From the NCBI GenBank assembly GCA_027318945.1, contig DAHVOF010000145.1, positions 1-6,552 on the forward strand: a stretch of 6,552 bases of DNA, written 5' to 3'. Source of the DNA: Actinomycetota bacterium (lineage in GTDB: Bacteria; Actinomycetota; Acidimicrobiia; Acidimicrobiales; Acidimicrobiaceae). Made by a program: the position numbers and the translations under genes. Positions 1 to 6,220 of the stretch are shown one piece after another. The stretch's first letter is position 1. Every line of letters begins with the position of its first letter. The notes beneath the pieces were generated by a model. That model was not told the origin of the DNA, ran no database searches, and saw only the letters and a list, made by a program, of their open reading frames with translations.

Positions 1-1
1 G

Positions 2-1237
2 ATCTCGCTGCGCTGGCACGGACCCATCGGCGGCCGGACAATGAGCGGTTACGTACCACAGTCGGTCGGAGAACTGCTGATCCAAAGGGCGGTTGATCTG
101 GGAATCCGCTTTACCAGGACCGGCAATAATTGGAACGATTACGCAGTGACCAAGAACCAGATGGTTCGCTTTGCCAACCTGGGAATGACGCCCGTCATCA
201 ACTTGATCTACTCTGTTTCACCTCGCCACACCGACGAATATTTCGTTCAGAAGACCCGCGAGGCCGCCGCTCTCGACCCTTACCGACTTTGCTTCAAGGA
301 TGTGGGAGGTCTACTCACGCCCGACCGAATCAGGGAGCTTGTGCCAAAGCTGCTAGAAGTATCCCCTGGGGTGACATGGGAATTTCACGGCCACTGCAAC
401 AACAGCTTCGGCCCGATAAACGCGCTTGAGTTTGCAAAGCTGGGCATCGGAATCTTGCACACCTCGGTACCGCCGCTGGCCAACGCCAACTCCCAACCCT
501 CCATTTACAACGTGGCTGAGAATCTTGCAGCACTCGGATTCAAGCCGAAGATAGATACGGAAGTGCTGAGGCCTGCCAGCGAATACCTGACTTATGTCGC
601 CAAACGGGAGAAGTTCCAGATCGGCGAGCCCTACGAGTACGACGAGCGCCTCTATTCGCACCAGGTTCCTGGAGGGATGATCTCCAACCTCAGATACCAG
701 CTCGCCCTGGCAGGGGTGTCAGAACGCATCGACGAGGTGCTAGAGGAGATACCTCTGGTGCGGGCCGAACTCGGCTATCCGATCATGGTCACGCCGCTGT
801 CTCAGATAGTGGGCACACAGGCTGCTATCAACGTCATAACAGGCGATAGGTACTCTCAGGTAACCGATGCGACAATTGAGTACGCCCTTGGTCGCCATGG
901 CAGGGAAGCCCCTTCCGTAATAGACCCGAGCGTGAAGGACAAGATTCTCGAGCGTCCCCGGGCCAAAGAAATTGAGGCGCTCACCGAGTGGGAGCCGACC
1001 CTGGCCGAGCTGAGGCAAAAATACGGCAGAGACATCTCCGACGAGGATCTCATACTGTGCGCCATAGTGGGAGATGACGCTCTGGACGTTGTTGGAAGCT
1101 CCTCGGCTACGAGGCACCACCTCACTTCCGCGAAGCCTCTGTCACAACTTATTTACGAACTCGTGCACCGCGATAGCCACAGGTACGTGTCGATCAAGCG
1201 CGGAGATGTCTCCCTAACCGTCGTAAAAAGCGAGTAA
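2..1237 (+). CDS. Biotin-dependent carboxylase, HMGL/PYC_OADA-type carboxyltransferase subunit (5' partial)
   Basis: This subunit would transfer CO2 from carboxybiotin to an acceptor in the cytoplasm. The reading frame is open to the left edge. The first ATG (41) is not taken as the start, because the codons before it still match the family: an LRxxG-like segment with an Arg at 11-13 resembles the LLRGxNxxGY strand that carries the substrate-binding Arg of pyruvate carboxylase. Roughly 80-90 N-terminal residues, including the LRDxHQS metal-ligand motif, should lie outside the window. Counting from the ATG at 41, the lysine of CFKD (K86) matches the carbamylated lysine, and H116/H118 of FHGH match the HxH metal ligands. 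HQVPGGMISNL (207-217) and TPLSQIVGTQA (251-261) are family hallmarks. No biotinyl domain is fused at the C terminus; the carrier is the next gene. The substrate is not determined. A pyruvate or other 2-oxo acid carboxylase, or a decarboxylase/transcarboxylase component, are all possible. Confidence 0.88.
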   Translation: MSLRWHGPIGGRTMSGYVPQSVGELLIQRAVDLGIRFTRTGNNWNDYAVTKNQMVRFANLGMTPVINLIYSVSPRHTDEYFVQKTREAAALDPYRLCFKDVGGLLTPDRIRELVPKLLEVSPGVTWEFHGHCNNSFGPINALEFAKLGIGILHTSVPPLANANSQPSIYNVAENLAALGFKPKIDTEVLRPASEYLTYVAKREKFQIGEPYEYDERLYSHQVPGGMISNLRYQLALAGVSERIDEVLEEIPLVRAELGYPIMVTPLSQIVGTQAAINVITGDRYSQVTDATIEYALGRHGREAPSVIDPSVKDKILERPRAKEIEALTEWEPTLAELRQKYGRDISDEDLILCAIVGDDALDVVGSSSATRHHLTSAKPLSQLIYELVHRDSHRYVSIKRGDVSLTVVKSE

Positions 1238-1265
1238 GACCCCTCTTCAGTTAATCCCGATAGAC

Positions 1266-1272
1266 AAAAGGA
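1266..1272 (+). promoter_or_regulatory. Ribosome binding site of the carrier protein gene
   Basis: AAAAGGA lies six bases before the ATG at 1279, in the 41-bp gap after the carboxyltransferase stop codon. It supports this ATG as the start. No convincing promoter is visible in the gap, so the gene is probably read from the upstream transcript. Confidence 0.6.
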
Positions 1273-1278
1273 AACCAA

Positions 1279-1776
1279 ATGGAACTGTCACATGATGACG
1301 TATTGGAGATATTGGAGCTGCTAGAAAGCTCCAAGGTGGAGTATCTGGAACTTGAGGTAGGCTCCACAAAGATAGTGGCTAATCGGAGCGGAATCACCCT
1401 GGGACGTTCTCCTGAAATCCCGATCATCGCGGAGCCACCACAGGCACCTTCGACCGTGGCGCCTGCTTCAGCACCCTCAGGAGAAGTCGCAACTCAGGAC
1501 CCTCCCAGGCGCGCAGAAAAGGTCGGCCTTGTCAAAGTCACCGCCCCGGTGGTGGGGGTCTTCTACCGCCAGAGCGAACCCGGGGCACCGCCTTACGTCG
1601 AAGTGGGATCAAAAGTCGAGGAGGGAGCGACTCTGGGTCTGCTGGAGGTGATGAAAATGTTCACATCGGTCACCGCCCCGTCGAGGGGGGAGATAGTGGA
1701 GATCCTGGTTCAGAATAACGAGTTCGTAGAGTTCGAGCAGCCGCTCATGCTGATCCTTCCCGAGACAGCCCCGTGA
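1279..1776 (+). CDS. Biotin carboxyl carrier protein (AccB-like)
   Basis: This 165-residue protein carries the covalently bound biotin that shuttles carboxyl groups between the biotin carboxylase and the carboxyltransferase. The order of parts is that of acetyl-CoA carboxylase AccB. A helical acidic N-terminal region (about 1-40) is followed by a Pro/Ala-rich flexible linker (about 45-80) and a C-terminal biotinyl/lipoyl domain (about 84-162). Biotin attaches at K126 in EVMKM (123-127), the usual EAMKM with Ala replaced by Val. The segment VGVFYRQSEPGAPPYVEVG (92-110) matches the 'thumb' insertion typical of AccB rather than the shorter carriers fused to pyruvate carboxylase. The gene ends inside the start of the biotin carboxylase gene (GTGA overlap), pointing to coupled translation. 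It could in principle also serve a separate acetyl/acyl-CoA carboxylase. Symbol withheld because its partner is not AccA/AccD. Confidence 0.93.
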   Translation: MELSHDDVLEILELLESSKVEYLELEVGSTKIVANRSGITLGRSPEIPIIAEPPQAPSTVAPASAPSGEVATQDPPRRAEKVGLVKVTAPVVGVFYRQSEPGAPPYVEVGSKVEEGATLGLLEVMKMFTSVTAPSRGEIVEILVQNNEFVEFEQPLMLILPETAP

Positions 1777-3134
1777 GTCTAAAGCGAGTCCTGATCGCGA
1801 ACAGGGGAGAGATAGCCGTGCGGGTCATAAAGGCTTGCAGGGCGATGGGGATCGAATCGGTGGTTGCGGTATCAAAGGCTGACACGGATAGCGCGGCTGC
1901 CCATCTTGCCGACAGGTCGGTCTGTATCGGGCCTCCGAGAGCGGGAGACAGCTACCTGAACCAGAACGCCATTCTAGCTGCGGCCCTCGGAACAAAATCG
2001 GATGCCATACACCCAGGCTATGGCTTTCTAGCAGAGAATCCACGATTTGTGAGGGCATGCGAGGACCACGGGATTACCTTTGTCGGGCCCAGCTCCTCAT
2101 CAGTCGAAATGATGGGGAACAAGCTGGCGGCTAGGGAGCTGGCTGTTAGCTATGGAGTGCCAGTTGTGCCGGGGTCACCAAGGGTGAAGGATCTTAAGGA
2201 GGCTGGGACCACCGCGGAAAAAATCGGCTATCCACTTCTTTTCAAGGCTGCCGCAGGTGGAGGCGGCAGGGGAATAAGAATAGTGAACAGCAAAGGCGAG
2301 CTGGAAGCGGCCTTCACAAATGCTTCAGCGGAGGCTGAGGCGGCCTTCGGAGACTCCACCTTGTACATGGAAAGATATGTAGTCTCCGGTAGGCACATAG
2401 AGATCCAAGTCTTCGGGGACTCCTTCGGCAACGCAATACACTTTGGCGAGAGGGACTGCTCGATGCAGAGGAGATACCAGAAGATTATCGAGGAGGCCCC
2501 TGGCGTGATGGTACCTGAGGATACCAGGAAAAAGATCAGGGCTGCAGCGGTAGAGCTAGTTCAGGGAATCTCCTACGAAAATGCAGGAACAGTCGAGTTC
2601 ATCTACGACATAGACAGAGACGAGTTCTATTTTCTGGAGATGAACACCAGGATCCAGGTGGAGCACCCCGTCACCGAGCTAGTCACAGGCGTAGACCTTG
2701 TTCAGCTGCAGCTTCGGGTGGCTTCCGGGGAATCTCTCGGACTCTCACAAGACGAGGTGGCTCTGTCCGGCCACGCCATCGAGTGCAGGATCAATGCTGA
2801 GTCTCCTCAAAGGTCTTTCCATCCCTCGCCAGGAAGGATCACAAGATGGAGACCGCCAGAGATGGAGGGATTGAGGCTGGACAGCCACTGCTTCGAAGGC
2901 TATTTGGTCCCACCCTTCTACGACTCCCTTTTGGCCAAGATGATCGTATCTGGAAAAGACAGAACAGAAGCGCTGGAGAAAACAAGGGTGGCTCTCTTAA
3001 AATTCGAGGTGGAAGGCATAGAAACTAATATCTCTTTCCTCTCATTTCTCACAAGCGAGCCGGATTTCAAGTCCGGAAACTACAACACCAGATGGGTCGA
3101 GCAGAACATAGGAAGGTTCCTTCCCCAGGGGTAA
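1773..3134 (+). CDS. Biotin carboxylase subunit (AccC-like)
   Basis: This ATP-grasp enzyme carboxylates carrier-bound biotin with ATP and bicarbonate. At 453 residues it has the normal AccC length with no fused domains. The N-terminal domain opens with IANRGEIAVRVI (8-19), and GYGFLAEN is at 82-89. The ATP-grasp domain has K117 (MGNK), K158 followed by the Gly-rich loop AAAGGGGRG, H208, and K237 in YQKIIEEAPG. The metal ligands are E275 and E289, and EMNTRIQVEHPVTE (289-302) supplies the N, R, Q, V and E of the active site. R339 in ECRINAE matches the catalytic arginine near E. coli R338. All residues known to be essential in E. coli AccC have counterparts. The start is GTG overlapping the carrier's TGA, with little Shine-Dalgarno sequence, so translation is probably coupled. 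Arginine codons are strongly skewed: 28 of 32 are AGG/AGA, unlike the neighbouring genes. Confidence 0.95.
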   Translation: MSLKRVLIANRGEIAVRVIKACRAMGIESVVAVSKADTDSAAAHLADRSVCIGPPRAGDSYLNQNAILAAALGTKSDAIHPGYGFLAENPRFVRACEDHGITFVGPSSSSVEMMGNKLAARELAVSYGVPVVPGSPRVKDLKEAGTTAEKIGYPLLFKAAAGGGGRGIRIVNSKGELEAAFTNASAEAEAAFGDSTLYMERYVVSGRHIEIQVFGDSFGNAIHFGERDCSMQRRYQKIIEEAPGVMVPEDTRKKIRAAAVELVQGISYENAGTVEFIYDIDRDEFYFLEMNTRIQVEHPVTELVTGVDLVQLQLRVASGESLGLSQDEVALSGHAIECRINAESPQRSFHPSPGRITRWRPPEMEGLRLDSHCFEGYLVPPFYDSLLAKMIVSGKDRTEALEKTRVALLKFEVEGIETNISFLSFLTSEPDFKSGNYNTRWVEQNIGRFLPQG

Positions 3135-3166
3135 TGCGGGGGGCCCGACCGGGGGGATGGAACCTT
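3113..3166 (+). terminator. Long imperfect hairpin across the biotin carboxylase stop codon, probable terminator
   Basis: Left arm 3113-3126 (AAGGTTCCTTCCCC) pairs with right arm 3153-3166 (GGGGATGGAACCTT): 13 pairs and one T-T mismatch. The 26-base loop contains the TAA stop at 3132-3134 and is itself G-rich. The right arm is followed by only a short run of T (TTT counting 3165-3167), then GCC, so this is not a textbook intrinsic terminator. The place, at the end of the carboxylase operon facing a convergent operon, supports a role in termination or mRNA 3'-end protection. Confidence 0.5.
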
Positions 3167-3235
3167 TGCCTATCAGGCCTTGAGTTCGTCTGCCACAGCT
3201 TCGTACCGAAAATATGGCTTCTCGAATAGACAGGA

Positions 3236-3262
3236 GCGGCCCCAGGCTTAACCCGGGACCGC
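3236..3262. terminator. GC-rich hairpin between convergent operons, possible terminator
   Basis: GCGGCCCCAGG (3236-3246) can pair with CCCGGGACCGC (3252-3262) around the loop CTTAA, with two internal mismatches. There is no T-run on either side, so termination is only suggested by the position between two convergent blocks, 41 bp beyond the permease stop codon. Confidence 0.25.
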
Positions 3263-3267
3263 CCGCT

Positions 3268-3281
3268 TCTCCCAAGGGAGA
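3268..3281. repeat. 14-bp perfect palindrome in the convergent intergenic region
   Basis: TCTCCCAAGGGAGA is a perfect inverted repeat lying 22 bp beyond the permease stop codon. As RNA it would form a five-pair stem with a CAAG/CTTG tetraloop. It may add to the 3'-end structure of the importer transcript. No protein binding site is recognised. Confidence 0.35.
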
Positions 3282-3303
3282 TTAAGATCGCGAAGTTTTG
3301 GAG

Positions 3304-4176
3304 CTACTCGCCCCTCATTTCGACTTCGCGCCAAAGAACAAAGCGCTTGAGCAGCAGTCGCATTCCTTGAACGATGACTACCGTGACTATTACTATGAGC
3401 AGGAGGACTGCAAAATAGTCGTTTGTCTGGTATTGATTAGCAAATAGAACCAATCGCACACCTACACCTTGGGCACCTCCAAGCATTTCAGCCGTTATGG
3501 CACCGAGGAATGAGTAGATTAGCGCCAATTCGAATATGTTTGCCAAAGCTGGAACCGCATTTGGAATCACGAACTTCCACATGCGCTCTCTTTCGCTGAA
3601 GCCAAGTACCCTTGCCAGCAGCATGTGATCTCGATCGGACGCAGTGAATGCACCTATCGCTCCAAGCAGAACCGTGAATGTCACAAAGCTGACTATGTTG
3701 GCTATCTTCGACATCGGACCGAAACCGAACCAGATAATAAATATGGGTATCAGCGCGATGCGAGGTACAGAATTTACCGCAGTGACGATAGGGCGAAACG
3801 CTCTTTCGAGCACTGGAAACCTCACAAAACTGTAGGCAATAGCTATTCCAACAGCCAACGAAACTATAAATCCAACGATGCTCTCAAAGAGAGTAATCCT
3901 CAGATCGGTGGTGACTATGGAACCACCGAGCATTCCGACGAATGATCTCCAAATTCCACTGGGTTCGCCGATAAACACAGGATTGAGTAGTCTTCTAGCT
4001 GCAACGTACTGCCAAGAGCCGAGCCACAGGACCACAAAGCCTATTCTAATCAACCATTTTTGAATCGATTGCCTTCGCTCAAGACGTCTAGTACCGGCTA
4101 GCAGCTGCTCTTTGCCACTTTCCTCGTCCATTGTGAACTGGTCCATCGCATTTTGTGAAAAGTCGACAACCGACAT
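3304..4176 (-). CDS. ABC transporter permease, NitT/TauT (SsuC/TauC/NrtB-like) family
   Basis: This is the membrane channel subunit of the importer, 290 residues. Six hydrophobic segments are visible at about 41-60, 96-118, 127-150, 158-178, 209-230 and 255-277. They follow an acidic, charged cytoplasmic N terminus of about 40 residues. NSVPRIALIPIFIIWFGFG (135-153) is the family's conserved P..A..P....WFG.G stretch. The cytoplasmic coupling loop (about 181-212), with VLGFSERERMWKFVIPNAVPA, matches the EAA motif that docks on the ATPase. The start chosen is the ATG at 4176, which has AGAGGGG eight bases upstream and lies 13 bp after the ATPase stop. The frame stays open to 4323, but that longer start would overlap the ATPase gene by 134 bp and add a basic, non-family peptide. 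The transported compound cannot be inferred. Confidence 0.92.
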   Translation of the reverse strand: MSVVDFSQNAMDQFTMDEESGKEQLLAGTRRLERRQSIQKWLIRIGFVVLWLGSWQYVAARRLLNPVFIGEPSGIWRSFVGMLGGSIVTTDLRITLFESIVGFIVSLAVGIAIAYSFVRFPVLERAFRPIVTAVNSVPRIALIPIFIIWFGFGPMSKIANIVSFVTFTVLLGAIGAFTASDRDHMLLARVLGFSERERMWKFVIPNAVPALANIFELALIYSFLGAITAEMLGGAQGVGVRLVLFANQYQTNDYFAVLLLIVIVTVVIVQGMRLLLKRFVLWREVEMRGE

Positions 4177-4184
4177 TGAAGCGT

Positions 4185-4191
4185 CCCCTCT
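4185..4191 (-). promoter_or_regulatory. Ribosome binding site that decides the permease start
   Basis: On the minus strand AGAGGGG overlaps the ATPase stop codon (TAG, 4192-4190) and lies eight bases before the ATG at 4176. It favours the short permease start over longer in-frame starts and suggests coupled translation of the two genes. Confidence 0.6.
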
Positions 4192-5050
4192 AAAGATCTT
4201 CTGCAGTGAATTCCCGTGATAGCTGGCTCCAGATTTCTTCGTAAATCTTTTGAAATTCGGGAGTCGAGCGGGAATGCACCGCCGAACGTGGCCTCGGCAG
4301 CGGTATCTGTATTTCCTTGGCAATACTGGCTGGGCGATGGCTGAACACGATAACGCGATCAGCGAGAAGGATCGCCTCCGAAATATCGTGAGTAACTAAA
4401 AACACCGTGCCTTCATAGCTGCCCAGAAGCTTCATAAGCCGCTCTTGCATCAGAATCCGCGTTTGCGCATCGAGGGCGGCAAAAGGCTCATCCAGCAGCA
4501 GGAGGCTGGGATTTGTGACCAGAGTTCTCGCGAGCGCCACCCGCTGCCGCATCCCCTGTGAAAGCTGCGCCCGATAAACGTCGGCATACGCAAGCAGATC
4601 AACTTGTGCGAGTGCCTGCTCCGCCCTCATCCTTCTCTCGCTGGCTGGAACTCCCAAGGCCTCCAAGCTCAGTTCAACATTTCCTCTCGCCGTCCTCCAT
4701 GGAAGAAGTGCGTCGCGTGACATCGCAAACCCGATCTTCGGGTCCTCGGGAACCGGAGTCTTCCCAAAGACCTTCAGACCACCCGACGTAATCTTTTCAA
4801 GGCCCGCAACAGCACTTAGGAACATGGTCTTGCCGGATCCGCTCGGACCAACAATTGCCACGTACTCCCCTGCCCGAACACGTAAATTTACCTTCTTAAG
4901 AATTTCAACTGGACCCTTTGACCCGTTCAGCCAAAGGCAAACGTTCTCAGCATCTATCGCCAGGCCTAAAGAAGGCCCCAATCCTTCTTGCCCACCTTTT
5001 GTGGCGCTAGGTTCAGTTGAGGTCATGTCTGATCGAGACAACGGGTCCAC
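4190..5050 (-). CDS. ABC transporter ATP-binding protein, NitT/TauT (SsuB/TauB-like) family
   Basis: This 286-residue cytoplasmic ATPase would power the importer. Walker A is GPSGSGKT (68-75, K74), the signature is LSQGM (163-167), Walker B is LLLLDEP (183-189, D187, catalytic E188), the D-loop is AALD (191-194) and the H-loop is H221 in VTHD. The LLPW motif (115-118) after the Q-loop is typical of nitrate/sulfonate/taurine-type ATPases. The Q-loop glutamine itself is missing: the aligned residue in AMSRDALLPW is S111. About 30 residues precede the ABC domain, slightly more than usual. The start chosen is GTG at 5050, six bases after the binding-protein stop, with GGAG 11 bases upstream inside the end of that gene. 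An ATG at 5026 is an alternative without a clear ribosome site. The intact Walker, signature and H-loop motifs argue that the protein is active. Confidence 0.93.
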   Translation of the reverse strand: MDPLSRSDMTSTEPSATKGGQEGLGPSLGLAIDAENVCLWLNGSKGPVEILKKVNLRVRAGEYVAIVGPSGSGKTMFLSAVAGLEKITSGGLKVFGKTPVPEDPKIGFAMSRDALLPWRTARGNVELSLEALGVPASERRMRAEQALAQVDLLAYADVYRAQLSQGMRQRVALARTLVTNPSLLLLDEPFAALDAQTRILMQERLMKLLGSYEGTVFLVTHDISEAILLADRVIVFSHRPASIAKEIQIPLPRPRSAVHSRSTPEFQKIYEEIWSQLSREFTAEDL

Positions 5051-5056
5051 CAGTTC

Positions 5057-6163
5057 TCAAGCTCCAGCTGCGCCTAACGTGTCGACCTCTGCCGCGCTCG
5101 AAGGACAGCCCGGAGCAAGATAGTCAGCCACATTAATGTTTGGAATCGGCTTGATTATCTTCTGGTTCACATCCAGCTGATACTGGGCCTGCATGCTGGC
5201 CTGGTTTACATAAACCGCCATCACGCTATCGATTACATTTTGCGTCACATATTTAAGTGCGGACGCAGAGAGCGTCGGACCCGTAAGCTGCGACTCGATC
5301 TTCTCCGCTGCTGCGAAGTTGGCTGACTGATGCATCCAAACCGATGCCTGCGCCATTGCCGTCTGGAACTCCTTTACCTGAGTCGGGTGCGCATCGATCC
5401 ACGTCTTAGTAGCCATCAGGGTATTTGCGTGAAGTCCGTTGGCAGTCCCGGAAAGGTAGCTGGGCAGTACACCAGGCTGGCTAAAACTCACTAGCTGGTG
5501 GATTCCATTTTTTCCGATCAGTGATGCTGCACCGGCTACATCTGTAACAAGCGCATTGATAGCACCGCTCTGAAGTGCCGCAAACTCAGGAGTTCCGATA
5601 CCACTCAATCCAACAACTTGAACAGCTGACACCGGAATATTCGCCTGGTTCAGTCCGTACAGGAGAGTGTCGTAACCCTCTCCACCTAGTCCGACTAGGC
5701 CTATCTTTTTGCCACGGAGACTTTGCATAATCTGAGCCGGGCTCTCATTCGGTGGGGTTGGCATTGAGGAGTTGGCAAGGATCAAGAAGTACTCGGTTGT
5801 CAATCCAGTGACCGCCTCCACATGGATCCCGGCTTTCGACTGGATTACAAATGGGTCGGGACCCAGTCCAATATCGATGCTGCCACTCACCAATCCAGCC
5901 TCACCTGCTGTGCTGCTCGATATTGGAATAAAAGTCGCATGCAAGTGATTCTTCGCAAAAAATCCCTCTTGGTTTGCAACCAGCAATGGCGTGCAGCTAA
6001 AAAATCCAGTGTCGCATGCAACGTTGATATTTGACGTGGCGACCGTTGTGCTGGAACTGTTTGCTGAGCTACCGCTTGACGAAGGGCTTGAGCTGGCTGT
6101 AGTGGAACTGCCGCAAGCCGAAACTAAAACGATAAGAGCAAAAAGGGACGAAAGGCGGGCCAT
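5057..6163 (-). CDS. ABC transporter substrate-binding lipoprotein, NMT1/SsuA-like
   Basis: This protein would capture the substrate outside the membrane and deliver it to the permease. From the start chosen here (ATG at 6163, 368 residues), a short signal peptide with a hydrophobic core ends in the lipobox VSAC, so C17 would be lipidated. A Ser/Thr-rich linker (about 18-44) separates the anchor from the binding domain. The domain begins with a strand and loop, then PLLVANQEGFFAKNHL (59-74), matching the 'Y-A..kGFF.k.gL' start of NMT1/THI5 and nitrate/sulfonate-type binding proteins. GSIDIGLGPDPFVIQSKAG is the matching second conserved segment. Cysteines C50 and C57 flank the putative ligand loop and could form a disulfide. 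A perfect AGGAGG nine bases upstream favours this start. An in-frame ATG at 6220, also with a fair ribosome site, would add 19 residues (MKGFLKKQ...). The substrate is unknown; pyrimidine, nitrate, sulfonate or aromatic acids are all carried by this family. Confidence 0.9.
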   Translation of the reverse strand: MARLSSLFALIVLVSACGSSTTASSSPSSSGSSANSSSTTVATSNINVACDTGFFSCTPLLVANQEGFFAKNHLHATFIPISSSTAGEAGLVSGSIDIGLGPDPFVIQSKAGIHVEAVTGLTTEYFLILANSSMPTPPNESPAQIMQSLRGKKIGLVGLGGEGYDTLLYGLNQANIPVSAVQVVGLSGIGTPEFAALQSGAINALVTDVAGAASLIGKNGIHQLVSFSQPGVLPSYLSGTANGLHANTLMATKTWIDAHPTQVKEFQTAMAQASVWMHQSANFAAAEKIESQLTGPTLSASALKYVTQNVIDSVMAVYVNQASMQAQYQLDVNQKIIKPIPNINVADYLAPGCPSSAAEVDTLGAAGA

Positions 6164-6172
6164 AGTGCCAAC

Positions 6173-6178
6173 CCTCCT
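6173..6178 (-). promoter_or_regulatory. Perfect AGGAGG ribosome binding site for the substrate-binding protein
   Basis: AGGAGG on the minus strand lies nine bases before the ATG at 6163 and is the strongest ribosome site in the window. It supports the shorter start with a compact lipoprotein signal peptide. A weaker site, AAGGGGG (6230-6236), serves the alternative ATG at 6220. Confidence 0.6.
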
Positions 6179-6220
6179 GCTCCCAGCATGAGAATCCTGC
6201 TTTTTCAAAAAACCCTTCAT

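Noticed and set aside
41..1237. Treating the ATG at 41 as the true start of the carboxyltransferase
   Set aside because: There is no Shine-Dalgarno sequence before it, the frame is open to the window edge, and the preceding codons align with a conserved strand of the family.
3625..3945. Plus-strand frames of 106, 63 and 61 codons inside the permease gene
   Set aside because: They lie antisense to a well-supported gene, have low-complexity unnatural composition and no family similarity.
4177..4323. Longer N terminus for the permease, starting at 4323
   Set aside because: It overlaps the ATPase gene by 134 bp, encodes a basic peptide unlike the family, and lacks the good ribosome site seen for the ATG at 4176.
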